A DNA stretch of 64,000 bases, from contig NC_089280.1 of assembly GCF_963678975.1 (NCBI RefSeq), positions 2,431,001 through 2,495,000 of the forward strand. Direction: 5' to 3'. The notes under the pieces were generated by a model. The model was given only the letters and a program-made list of their open reading frames with translations. It was not told the origin of the DNA and did not search any database. Source of the stretch: Dysidea avara. Its lineage: Eukaryota > Porifera > Demospongiae > Dictyoceratida > Dysideidae. Shown here piece by piece: positions 1 to 11,379 of the stretch. Position 1 is the first letter of the stretch. Every line of letters starts with the position of its first letter. Position numbers and translations under genes: made by a program.

Positions 1-2023
1 ATGAAGGAAGCGTGCAGCAAAAAGATCACTCATGATGGTAAAGACCCCATCTCATGGTTGACAGAGATAAAGGAAGCTTCTAGAGAAGCAACAGACCTAC
101 AATTAAAAGTGAGTTAGTACTAGTATTACAATGTAGTCTTGCGAGAGTGTGAGCAATTCTAAAACTCGCTAGTTTAAGGGCGTGGCACCCGTTTTGCTTG
201 TGACTATTCATCCAAAATGACTACTCACGAGTGAAACAGATGCCATACCATTTAATTAACAAGTTTATTAATTGCTTGTATTCTTGCAAGACGATGTTGC
301 ATTAGAGCGGTACTGTACATGATTCAGTTTTTTATTGCTAAGTGTGGTATACATTTGTGACTGGGTCTGGGAAAACTGATCTTATCGCCCATGACAGCAG
401 ATTGATTTTTCACCAAGGACACACAGCTACATGAATAAACTATCAAATCAAGACTTGAGTAGTCTACTTTTGGTAATTGCTTTTCCCAATATTCGTATGA
501 GCAGTCTGGGGCCTAATGAAGCCTTAGGATGGTTATATATGGCTGTACAGCTCCATGGTTTTGAATAAAGACCTGTGTTATGAATGTCTTTCATTTTAGC
601 CAGTTTTGAGACCTGAATGGCCCATAACTTGATCTAATCCATCCCTATGCCTTCCTCTTTAAACAATCTCTTTCCCTCCTTCCGGGCTCCAGCCTCCCAT
701 GACCTTTTGGAACTCGTCTGGTACAGTCAACATTGAGTAAAAAACTATCTAAAATAGTGGAAAACTTAAGTGTTGATTATTTGTACAGTGGATGCTCTTG
801 AAGGTAAGAAATTGGTATAAAACATGTGTACACGTAGCTTCAACCCTTGGTGAGCTACAACACACTGCATACCATTTCTCAATAGACGATAGGACCAGTT
901 TTCCAGATCAGGTCACATTTATTGATTGAATAGTCACACTGTAATATTTGTTTAATATTGAATTAGTGGGAAACATTCATGGTTGAAACCAAAACCACAA
1001 TTATGTAAAACATTTTCACTGTGGAACTGTGCATAATATAAAAGTATTATTGTTTTTGTTTCTTAGAATCAACTGGTTCTGAAGGAACCAACCGTGCCTG
1101 ACTTGTTAAGTGGTTCAGTAAACATCAAATGGAAAGAAGGAGCCCCTGCACCAGTGTTTTCAGTATTCCACACAACAGTCTGGTATAATGGTGCGGTTTA
1201 CATTGGAGGTGGGACTGGAGGTACTGGTACAAGCCATCATCTTGACGGTGGTTGCAGAATTGACGTTTACCATCCAACTACTAACAAGTGGGATGAGCCT
1301 ATTACTACTCCACAGGGATTTTTTGGATTGACTGTCCTAGCAAATAAGCTGCTGATTGTTGGTGGATTTTCTACAGCTACTGATAAGCCCACAAAGAAGG
1401 TTCTTGTCCTACAAGATGGAGAATGGAAAGAGTACACAGAGATGTCCACCAAGAGATACTGTGCTGTAGCTGTCACCCACCAAACAACAATGATTGTGAT
1501 GGGTGGTAAAAACAAGCAAGAGAAACTATGCAGTATTGTTGAACTACTAGATGACTCTACTGGTCAATGGTTTCAGTGTAATGACCTGCCTTACCCTTGT
1601 GCACAGCTGCAGTCAGTCATCCTAGGGGATACTCTTTACATATTAGGTGGAGAAATTGAACCGCCACCAGATGCTGAAGAGGTGCAACATTCTACTGCTG
1701 TGCATGCTGCTTCTCTAACCACGCTATCTAACCGTCAGCTTAAATGGCAACACCTTTCAGATGTTCCACGTCGTTGTTCATCAGCTGTTGTGTTCAATAA
1801 CAAGTACTTGCTGGCTGTGGGAGGGGAAGCATCTACTGACACAGTGGCTGTTCTGATGAGTGAGGAAGGTCCATCTGGACTATGGAAGTCTATTGGTTCT
1901 CTACCAACAGCACAGACTTTCCCAGCTGTTGTTGGTGTCAACAACCAGGTGATCACCATTGGAGGGATTGAAGAATCCAGTTCAATGCCATCCAGATATG
2001 TGCACATTGGGACATTTAACTAG
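1..2023 (+). CDS. Kelch-repeat protein, 3' part of probable TKL kinase-Kelch fusion (partial)
   Basis: Two exons are visible: 1-108, ending in a GTGAGT donor, and 1067-2023, after a TTTTTGTTTCTTAG acceptor. They join in phase 0 and give 354 visible residues up to TAG at 2021-2023. The second exon encodes a Kelch beta-propeller with repeated GG-containing blades (VYIGGGTG, LLIVGGFS, MIVMGGKN, LYILGGEI, LLAVGGEA, ITIGGIEE), a fold usually used for protein binding. Exon 1 gives 36 residues that align without gaps to the last 36 residues of the kinase exon in the paralogue at 5125-7671, and the splice sits at the same place. I therefore infer that the kinase domain lies left of the window and that the ATG at position 1 is internal. 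A possible AATAAA poly(A) signal lies at 2455-2460. The Kelch call is firm; the kinase part is inferred. Confidence 0.85.
109..1066 (+). other. Intron of the left-edge Kelch gene
   Basis: A GT-AG intron of 958 bp in phase 0. It is AT-rich and I see no coding segment or clear transposon end in it. One short GATCAGGTCACATTT string near 905 resembles a motif scattered elsewhere in the window. Confidence 0.7.
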
Positions 2024-2943
2024 TAACTACGTGTAAAATTTGGTATAGTGGTGTGATTTATTGTGTACTGTTGTGTAGTTGACAGGGCAACTTTGTTGTG
2101 TAGACCTTTTAAATTTATGTAGATTTCTGAAACTCATTTTACTGGTAAGATTTGTGCAAAACAAACTACCCGTCCATGCATTGTTATGTGCGAGCTCCTC
2201 TACTGTCTATAGCAACATAACATGAGAAGAAAATGGGAGAGAGTTGATGCAAATGATATTGAATGCGACTGATCATTATTTCATGGTCCTATAATATATT
2301 TACCCCATTGCTGCAGCCTCCTACACACATGTTGCTATATATGCGTGTGCTGCATGTACACTTGTCAAAACGCTTGCTCAAGTGTTAGTTATGTATACAG
2401 AGTGGAACTTTGGAAATCTAGCTGGTACAGATTAATTGGGTTACTAATATAGTGAATAAAGCTTCGTAAATGCACATCACACACTTTAGTATGGTGCAAG
2501 GATGTGATGACTAGATATAAGATTTCATGAGCTGTGCATAAATTACTTACATTTAATTAATTGTGCTGTACATGTCAGTCAATGTTTATGGCATCATAAT
2601 ACATGCTGAGATTAATTATTATAATATATTCTTCTGCACTCCAACTGTCAGAGTAGGGACCAGCCTATTATGCTCTAAATTCTAACTGACAAAACAAATA
2701 TGGAATGAATATTCTAAATGTTTGCACTAGATCATGTACTTAAAATAATATGTCTCAATATGAAGAGAAACTACTATATTTGTGCTGATCTGTTAGTAGC
2801 TACATTAATATATTACATTTCGTGAAGTATTTGCTTTACTATAATACGTCAATGGAATATCAATTTTTTTTCCTTTAATTAGTATCAAATATTTGATTTA
2901 GAACAAATAACAACTATTTGACTCATAATTTGAGTATATATAG

Positions 2944-3569
2944 CAGTGGCTAAAAAACTTTTTTTTTACAACTAGCCGGGGGAGAGGTGGGTAGCTAGTA
3001 GTACATATAAACAAAATTTTCTTTTACATATTTTGTGTTCTATATTGTCACGATCGATTGTTGTGTAGCAAAATATCAGTGAAGGTAATGATTGAAGGGA
3101 TTTCAGGGGAGTATACATGTGGGAGCATATTTACCTAGTTGAAACATAATTGTGGCAAGATAGAATCTGGTGAGATAAGTGACTGAGACCTGGAACTAGG
3201 AAACATCATAGAAACTTACAGTGACGTACAAGCCAATTCTTTAGATCAAACTATTGTTTGATAAGATTTTAAGGAAATTATTTTATATCAATAGTGAACT
3301 GTGAAAATGACCATAATTATAAGTTGCAATTAGTGGACCACAAGTGGAAAATTTTTGAAAATGGTAATCTCAAGATCTTGAGGTATATACTTTTATATAG
3401 TGAAGTCCTGTAAACATGCACAGCACAAGTATGTATTATTATTTTCTGTGGTGCAGCTTGCTATTTAGTCTGACTTGCAACTAGCCCAATCACCATTTGC
3501 AACTACCTATAGCCAAGTCATTTACAACTAGCTTTTTGGCCACAACTAGCCCCCCCTTTTTAGCCCCTG
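2944..3569. mobile_element. hAT-like non-autonomous element (CAGKGGCTAAAAA ends)
   Basis: The left end CAGTGGCTAAAAA (2944) and the right end, which reads CAGGGGCTAAAAA on the reverse strand (ending 3569), form terminal inverted repeats about 626 bp apart. ACTAGC-type inner segments (CAACTAGCC and its complement) extend the symmetry. The flanks ATATATAG and ATATTAGT are only a rough 8-bp duplication. There is no coding capacity. CAG-type ends suggest hAT, but the degraded target site keeps confidence moderate. It lies in the gap between the two convergent Kelch genes. Confidence 0.45.
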
Positions 3570-4678
3570 ATATTAGTTTGCATAATTTCAGTTTCATAAA
3601 ACTTGCGTAGTTGATCATGACGTGTGCATGTGATTTTGATTGCTCAATTTACTCTAATAGAACAATCAGGCATCCATCACAAATTTGTTAAGTGCTAATC
3701 CTATAATCTAGGGGCAATTTTATTTGCCCTGTAAAGTACTTTTACATTTAAAACATTGAAATAATATTATGACAATGTACTGCAGCGCTGCATAAAAGAC
3801 ATAGGCTAACTTTTAATCTAGCATACAGCTCATCTTTATTCACCTGTGCAAGTTATATGATAACCATGACCATGTTACAGCTATCCAAAACCAACTGCTA
3901 ACTTGGTTGGTAATTTTATACCAGTATTAAACAATTGCTGATGGCCAGAAAAAAAAAATGGCACCATTCATGCTTTAATATTTTAACTTGTCAGTATTTA
4001 TGCTCTGAAGAATTTGAAGATCGTATAGCTAGTCATGATGTTTAACTGAATTGTCTGATCCTATCACAACATGTACACATCTGTTGTGAATTTGTCTTGT
4101 ATATGCTTAGCTACACACAAAGCTGAGGGCCAAGTATTCAAGTGTTATAATTCGTAACGAGCATCAATTCCAATAATTTTTTTCCAAGATAAATATGTGT
4201 TAATTTGTTTAGTTTATTGCATTCATTGGTTAGAGAACTTTTATAACAATTAACGATCGTGTTTTCATTTGTCTTGACCAAGAAAAACTGCACTAGCATG
4301 CATGCACTGATCATGACATTCCAATATGTTTCTCTAACTGTTTGGTGAAGCAGAACAATTTAGCGTCATCAATGGTGGGGTTATAAAACAAACCATCAAT
4401 GATGGGACTATCATTCACTACTTCATAGATCCCTTCATACCAGTTTAGTTCATGGTGTATGCAATTAAATTTTGAGGGATTACTAATGTGTATTGTTCAC
4501 ACAATGCCAGCAGTCAGAGAAGCAACTATTCTTGCAATTGTTGTTTGGCAGAGATATTATCAGATTACCATTTTTTATGACCATACACATGATCACTGCA
4601 TGGTATATAATACTGATTACATGATTCACAATGTAAACAATCAGGCTTCAGCAACTCATGCATGTCACGCCATTCTAA

Positions 4679-4966
4679 GGCCACTCCAAATAAATTCTCT
4701 GTTTCCCGTCCACCGCCCGCATCTGGTTACTGCCAGCTCTGAATATTCCATTATTCCGTATTCTTCCATTACTTTCTGGTTATTCTTGCATACTGATAGG
4801 CTCAGTAAAAGCTATCTTGAAACAGTGTCAGTTCACGTGTCAGCAGTCCTATCAAGTCAGCACAAACTTCACGTTTGTGTTATTTTTGCAACTTACAAAG
4901 GAAGGAACAAGCTTGCAAATATGCCTGAGTCCAGGACGGGAAACAGAGAATTTATTTGGAGTGGCC
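4679..4966. mobile_element. Harbinger/Tourist-like MITE, 33-bp TIRs, TAA target site
   Basis: The ends are perfect inverted repeats starting GGCCACTCCAAATAAATTCT; the 33-bp arms cover 4679-4711 and 4934-4966. TAA flanks both sides (4676-4678 and 4967-4969), the 3-bp TWA duplication typical of PIF/Harbinger. There is no transposase. A second member with the same first 11 bp but a different inner TIR sits at 15833-16210. Confidence 0.75.
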
Positions 4967-5124
4967 TAATCTACCTGGGTATAATACCTGAACACAAAAC
5001 ACAAGTTCCTGTGTAGCTTACTCCTCGGCTGCTTGTCCAGTACTGTGTTCACTATAAATCATTAGTTGGGAACTACAAAAGTATCAATAATAAATTAAAC
5101 ATACATAACAAGATCCATACACTA

Positions 5125-7671
5125 CTATTGAAATGTTCCAGAATACACTATTGTACAGTCTGTCACATTCTTGTCATACCCTCCTATCACAATGATCTGG
5201 TCACCATAGCTGACAGCTGCTGGGAAGTACAGTGTAGTTGGTAAAGAGCCAATAGATTCCCATGATGTGGAGGACAACATGGATCCTTCACTCTTCAGGA
5301 CACAAACTGTATCATTAGACCCAGCCCCACCCACTGCTAGCAAATATATGTCATTCACAGCAACAGCTGCTGGACAAGCCCATGGAACACTTGAAAGACG
5401 TTGCCACTTTAATTGATGGCTAGGCAAAGTATCTAAACAAGCAGCATACACGGATACGGAGAACCCCTTGTCAACTTTACCACCCAATATATACAAGATG
5501 TCTCCAAGGATGACAGATTTTAACTGGTGGCATAAGCGAGGAAGGTCATTACAACTAAACCATTGGCCGGTACTGTCATCTAGCAATTCAGTGGTACCAT
5601 AAAGTTCTTTAGAGCCACTGCCCCCCATTACAATCATCACTGAGTGGTGAGCAATAGCACAAGCACTGTGCCTTTTGGTAAGCATTTCTGTGTACTGATT
5701 CCATTGCCTTCCTTCAAAGATTAGCACTTTATTAGTAACTTTTTTGGGATTTTTAGTAAGCCCACCCACAATGATTAATTTATTCATCAAGACAGTCATG
5801 GCATAGTAACAGTGTGGGGTACTCATTGGCTGGTCCCATACATCAGTATCTGGATGGTAAGTGTACATTTGGTAACAGTCATCACTACGTATGCTACTTC
5901 CACCTCCAACATAAATTGCATTATTATACAACACTGCTGTGTGCATTGCTGCAGCAATTGGCAAAGGTGCTTTCTCCTCCCACTTGATAGTCACTGATCC
6001 AGTTAGCAGGTTAACAGTAGCAGCCTGAGACTCCTTAGCTTTTTGCTACACAAAAGAGGAAAGTTGTAAATTTCTTTTAAGATAATCATTCTTATTTGGT
6101 ACTGTTTGGAATGTTTTCTAATTGTGTACAGTATACAGTATGTAACACTAGTGGCTGGGAGGAAGGAGGCTCCACTGAAATTATCCTTTTGTTGGCAAGA
6201 GCTTTTTGACTTAAGCATTTACAAAAATGCTTCATCATTGAAGGAACTGAGTATATTATAACGAGGGTAAATAATAAAGAGCTATTATTTTTTCTTGAAA
6301 CATTTTTATGTTACAAAACTACAAAAACTTCCATGCAACTGTTGGTATATGGTATTTGGATTGGTTAGTACATAATTACAGAAAACACCATACAGTATGG
6401 TAGTACTGAAAGTATCATGAAGTTTGGCAAATATTTTACTTAGCCCACACAAAAATTAAATTAACATGACTAAGGTAGAAAGGGAATTTGCACATCATCA
6501 ACTTTCTTATGAAAGAACTCTTTATATATATAAAATTTCTACTAGCTTGTAAAATTGCTATTTTCTCTCCTATGCTGTTTTTACAATATGAAGAGGTAGG
6601 GAATCAAAAACACATAAATATTTCTGTTATCATATATTTCCACATTTATGCTGACTACACTCATCACTGGCTACATCAAACCTGAAGTTGTGATGGAGAT
6701 GATTGGTCGCTCATTCCAGTCAAGCAAGAAGCAGGGTTGATTCTATCATGTGCAGCCATCTTGTTGCAATCTTCCTTCAATACCTTGATCATTTCAGAGA
6801 TGACAGACATTTGAGGGCGCAACAGTGGATCGTCATCTAAACAGGACACAGTCATTGGCTTCAAATCTGCATCACTTTTATTCATCATGTCTATATATTG
6901 CTGACGTCTCTCCACCTCAGACAAGGTCACTCGTTTCCTTGTTTCGGGATCAATTTGCTTAGTAGCTTTTGGGGTAGGCCATTGTCGGCTAGTGATATGG
7001 ACAATTACACAACCAAAAGAGAACACATCTAATGGTGGTCCATATACTGGCTGGTCATCTAATGCCTCTGGGGGCATAAACACAACATTACCTGGACTTT
7101 TAGTCATTGCCTTGGCTTTTCCAGTTGTAATTGCTTTGGCAACACCAAGATCTGTGATCTTTGCTTCTAGATGAGGGGTCACCAGAATGTTATTAGGGGA
7201 CAAATCTCGGTGGACAATTGGAGGATTGCGTCCATGAAGATATCTCAGCCCGAGAGACACATCATGTAGTATTGACAGCTTCACCAGTAATGGGATGTTG
7301 TCACGTCTCTCTACCAGTGATGTCATTGTCTCCTGCATCTTCTCCATCACCATAATAGGCAGTCCGGATTCGTCAGCTGAGGGATAGTAAATCCCCAGAA
7401 ACTGGACAATGTTTGGATGACGTAACGCACTCCAGAGACGGCATTCTTGCAAGAAATTTTGCTTCACTATCTCTTGCTCTTCTTTGCTGGTAAGTTCAAG
7501 CATCCAGGTGTGGACTTGTTTACCGGCACACACCTTTCCATCGAACTCGACTTTGATAACTTTCCCGTACGAGCCACACCCTAGCAACGTTGTAGTCGGT
7601 TTTACAGAAATTCTGAGATTTCGCAACACTTCACTTAACTCGGGAAGAGGATCTTCCATCAACGCAGTCAT
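5125..7671 (-). CDS. TKL-type protein kinase fused to Kelch propeller (complete)
   Basis: Two exons, 7671-6682 (330 aa) and 6045-5125 (306 aa), are joined in phase 0 to give 636 aa. The donor is CAG|GTTTGA (a weak consensus) and the acceptor follows TTTTGTGTAG. The start is ATG at 7671; an in-frame TAA at 7716-7714 excludes an upstream start in this exon. Kinase features are a Gly loop GCGSYGKV (31-38), Lys51 in VCAGK, a probable alphaC Glu76, HRDLSPNN (154-161) and PPE (200-202). The metal-binding DFG is DLG (174-176), so catalysis is plausible. The C-terminal exon carries Kelch blades (IYVGGGSS, LIIVGGLT, MIVMGGSG, LYILGGKV, LLAVGGAG). It probably acts as a cytosolic Ser/Thr kinase whose propeller chooses partners; that role is inferred. 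Its convergent paralogue ends at 2023. Confidence 0.87.
6046..6681 (-). other. Intron between kinase and Kelch exons
   Basis: A 636-bp GT-AG intron in phase 0 that cleanly separates the two domains. It is AT-rich, with no transposon ends or coding segments that I can see. Confidence 0.75.
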
Positions 7672-8113
7672 CGTTTTTTCTCTAGCTTTTTCGCGCAGCC
7701 AGGGGCCTATCACTTAGCGCTTGCGCGAAAACTACATTAGCGGTCTGACCACGTCTTTTATTCGTACCATAGCTTGCATAGATTGAATAGCTACATCTAT
7801 GTTCGTACCTCAGAGATTCGGGATCTGATGGCACCCTCCCTTTAGGTGGGCGCGGCCGTCACACCTTATCTTCGCCGGTCATGCAGTACAACAAGCTACG
7901 TAGAACACGTGATATGGCTTACTCGCACTACCTTTTAAAGAAACTCAGAATCACAAGGTCGTGGAGGTGGCAGCCAGCTGCTATGTGATGGGAGCCATCA
8001 AAATACTGATCCCTCACTGGTCACAGCCAATAAAATAAAATATAGTTACTATAGCATTTTATTGAATGTACATGTAACTCTAATTGGCCAATAATCACAG
8101 CAGCACCATCAAA
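7672..8113. other. 5' flank of the kinase-Kelch gene
   Basis: About 440 bp upstream of the kinase-Kelch start, towards the 3' end of the decayed gene at 8114. It is richer in CpG (for example GGGCGCGGCCGTC near 7848) than the surroundings, as expected of a promoter. No TATA box or other defined element stands out. Confidence 0.35.
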
Positions 8114-8990
8114 TCAAAACCATGTACACAGTCTGGCTTCAACATCACTGTGTGGCCCCACCTAAGTTACAATAAAACCATGGCTGGGTGGGGTTATTAC
8201 AGCAAGAGCCAGTAATGTAGCCTGACCCGTCCCACAGTGGGTCATTAAAGTAGTAATCAGCATCATTGTATGTATCGGATGTTCCTGATTCACAGTAATA
8301 ATTCCCTCCCACATAGTCTGGAGGACTGCAGCCACCTCCAGCAGCATATGGACAGTTATTAGGAGCAGTAACATTATCAAGTGTTCCTGATGTGTAGGTC
8401 CACAAGTGTTATCGTGGGTTACCATATGTGATAAGTAGACCATCGGCATAAGCCCCATTGATTGTTTGACCTTGACAATTGGAGGGATAAAACCTAACAC
8501 AACTCCCTTTTGATATCCTCTAGCTCTACCGCACACTTTCTGATAACTTATTCCACTAGTGGAAGAGTACAGGTACAAGATTGAACACTGTCACTATTCA
8601 GCCAACAGAAACTAATACCCAAGTACTGAACCCTCCCCTCCATCCACTGGGACAATCATCACCTACACTGATATCAAGGTTTACAATTCTCCTCCATCCT
8701 CCTCAGAAACCAGCACATGTGGAAATAAGATTAGCAGAAATTGTTGGTCATATTTCAGTAGATACATTGGTTGCTATTGATTGATGTAAATGTCGTCACT
8801 AGATGATCCAGTATAGTTCATTCACAATAAACCTTGCTGGACCATCAGTGATCCAATAATATCCTGGTATATCCCTAGTCTCAGGATTCCTACCATAGAT
8901 TTGCTCACAAGACTGACCAGCATAGACTCTGAAGGTGACTAGAACTGGATGGTTCACACTCCTGCTGACGACCAACTAGATCATGTTGAA
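8114..8990 (-). pseudogene. Decayed Cys-rich secreted protein gene (sponge GYYWI/fibrinogen-C-like family)
   Basis: The minus strand holds, in order but in shifting frames: QSCEQIYGRNPETRD and GYYWI (about 8830-8930); GGWRRIVNLDISVGDDCPSG (about 8650-8710); KVCGRARGYQKG (about 8510); INGAYADGLLITYGNPR (about 8410-8470); then TAA, HLWTYTSG, PPDYVGGNYYCESG, DPLWDGSG and CCNNPTQPWFYCNL; and finally SDVEARLCTWF with TGA at 8116-8114. This order matches a family of secreted Cys-rich sponge proteins as I remember it, whose N-terminal CxxIYxxNPE..GYYWI segment resembles the start of fibrinogen-C domains. There are at least two frameshifts in the C-terminal half, an in-frame stop before HLW, further stops upstream, and no usable start. 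It is broken beyond simple readthrough. The family assignment is from memory. Confidence 0.75.
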
Positions 8991-9474
8991 CACAGAAAAC
9001 TGTAACAATAATACAGTAAACTACAGACATCTTGCAGCCCAATTAATTATACAATATTTATTTCAGTAAAATGATGTATTTTATACAGTAACACAAATTC
9101 CTACTAATGCAACCGTCACATTTACATCTTTCCTCATTGACTATAGACCGACCGTGGCATCCTATACATTATAAACATCCTTCACTTTTCCTCATTGCTA
9201 GCTATAGTCTGCACTGTATTGCCTATAGCAACAGCACAAAGTTTGCACAAAGAATAACTAAATAATATAATTCTACACCAAACTATGTTTGCAGCTATGT
9301 ATCATGAACCATGGTGGTGAGATCGCCTATGTTTTGAACACTTGATCACCTAAACACCACCGTAGAAAGCTACCCAACCACAAGGAAGCCTTAGAAGTAA
9401 ATTTAGAAGAACTGTAGGTCCACTAGTAATAATGGAGTCAAACTTAGGAAGAGATAAAAGTGAGTTTGAACTGA

Positions 9475-11310
9475 CATATGCCATTTTACTTACTTTTAAA
9501 AACTGCATAACCTTCCTTCCTATGCCATTCTTCATGCCCTGCATGGCCTACTTATATACACAAATTGCAATGATAAAACATCCAGTTTGAAGCTGTTTGG
9601 TTCTTGCAGGTTCACTTTGCTACTGATCTGAAGTGTGAAGCTTTATATATGCTGCAATGAAACCCCAATGTAGTAATATGTGTTAATAAGCTATCAAGTT
9701 AACATGGTCATTTGGAAATCCTATACCATTACCTTAACTTGTTTTGATTCTTGTAGATTCACTTTCCTATATTAATTTGAAGAGAGTGACACCTTATTCA
9801 CTGCAAGGAAACCCGATGTGCTAATATGTGTTAATAAGTATCCAATGTATTCAAGTAAACATGTCACTCATTTGGGAACCATGTATCATTACCTATACCA
9901 CTCACCGTTGAAACCGGGTCACTACTGCTGACCCGGATGACCCACTGACCCGGATGTGACCCGGATTAATTAAAGCCGAGATGTGTTTCGGCTAGTCTCG
10001 GGTGAGCGAACGAGTCTACATTTTGAGCGTTCGATTCGTGTTGAGTAAATATTGCAACTTCAGCCTAGCTGTAGGTTGAAGACCAAAAAAAAAAAAAAAA
10101 AGGTCCTCACCTACTGGCAATAGCTACCCCTCACCATAGATACCCTCAGTTTCGTGCTACATACTGCACTTACTAACAAATAGGCGTGGCTGAGCATATG
10201 TTGGTAATGCGATAAGTGGGCGTGGCTCACGAAAGAGCTACGCGATAGCGTTTATAAGTTCCACGTCACCAAACGAACAATTTCGTTTCTCACGTGATCC
10301 AATCCGGGTCAGACCCGGATAAATTGTAAACCGGGTCAGACCCGGATGACCCGGAGAAAATGTGACCCGGATGACCCGACCCGGTTTCAACGCTGATACC
10401 ACTGCCTACTTGACTTATTGTGATCACAGAGCTACCAGAAGCCATACACAGTACAGATTGCTGACCACAGAATACTATATGCTGCCTACTGTTGGATAGA
10501 TCAAAGCTATACAGTGCAAAGTACACTCCGCCCCTGACTCCGGCAACTGCTGACTGGCTCAAGCTATAGCAATGTGAAATATCAAGCACTACTACCAGTA
10601 TATACCCTTTGTTTTTATCATGCATGTATATCCATATAAAACTAGAATTGTAAACAAATAAAACTGATATGGGTAATAGAGATTGCTGGAACAAAGCTGA
10701 ACAAGAGTTAAACAAGCCAGCTAGCATGTTAAACTACTCTATAGGACTATATATACAATGGAAGATGTAAAATTCTAAATTCTTTAAGCCCGACACTTGA
10801 AATTGTCACATGCTCTAGACCTCTATTCAGACTCAATGGATATAGCTAATATGGTAGAGAATAAGGGAAACATAGTTTTCATAAATCTAACTATAGCTAC
10901 TGAGAATGTTTCTTTATAGCTATACCATGAAATGCATACCATTCTAAGAAGGCCGCATGCAGTCAAGGTAGCTAGCTACACGTATTATTCTTAGCAAAAA
11001 CATTGTTTCAACATACCCTTCAAGGTTTTTCTATATTCTGTGAATGCTATCCTACTAGGGACCTTTAAAGCCTGTGAATGCAGGGAGTCAGAAACATGTA
11101 TGTAGTAAATGAGAAGAATGCAGTTATCTAAAAATCTACCACTATATATGCATGGTATGTATCATATCCATTGATTCAAATAGACATCAATTTCAAATGT
11201 TAGACTTTAAGCATTTGACATGCTCCATTGTAGTCGTAGAGGCTAGAGCAGTTTAACATTGTGACTTAATTGTTTGACTCTTGTTACTTTTGTTCTTTTT
11301 CTCAGTGATC
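9475..11310. repeat. Dispersed repeat block, copy A
   Basis: This stretch and 11380-12330 share a series of collinear segments. They include CATAACCTTCCTTCCTA / CATAGCCTTCCTTCCTA, TTGCAATGATAAAACATCCA, CTTGTAGRTTCACTTT, CATTACCTATA, GCTGACCAYAG and TTTGACATGCTCCATT. Within copy A an inner unit of about 190 bp (9545-9730) is itself repeated at 9731-9900. The hAT-like element at 9903-10395 interrupts copy A. No open frame is conserved between the copies. Confidence 0.65.
9903..10395. mobile_element. hAT-like MITE rich in GACCCGG, perfect 8-bp TSD
   Basis: The left end CACCGTTGAAACCGGGTC and the right end (reverse strand CAGCGTTGAAACCGGGTC) are inverted repeats. ATACCACT occurs directly outside both ends (9895-9902 and 10396-10403), a perfect 8-bp target duplication as made by hAT transposases. 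Subterminal regions carry many GACCCGG and CCGGGTC words, and the interior has CpG-rich and poly(A) stretches. There is no coding capacity. The related copy B at about 11620-11670 lacks the insertion. Confidence 0.85.
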
Positions 11311-11379
11311 TCTATTTTTTTGTTTTTATAGTTACTTTTTGTTTTTCACTGATCTGTACAGGAAAATCTGATCACTTTT

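Larger units (their letters stand above)
2024..5124. other. Intergenic gap between convergent kinase-Kelch genes
   Basis: About 3.1 kb separates the two stop codons. It contains the hAT-like element at 2944-3569 and the Harbinger-like MITE at 4679-4966. One CTCTAATAGAACAATCA motif lies near 3652. A 185-codon open frame over 4459-5016 spans the MITE and looks non-coding. Nothing else is recognisable. Confidence 0.6.

Noticed and set aside
4459-5016. 185-codon open frame on the plus strand
   Set aside because: It runs through both inverted ends of the Harbinger-like MITE at 4679-4966, has no domain, and ends without exon signals.
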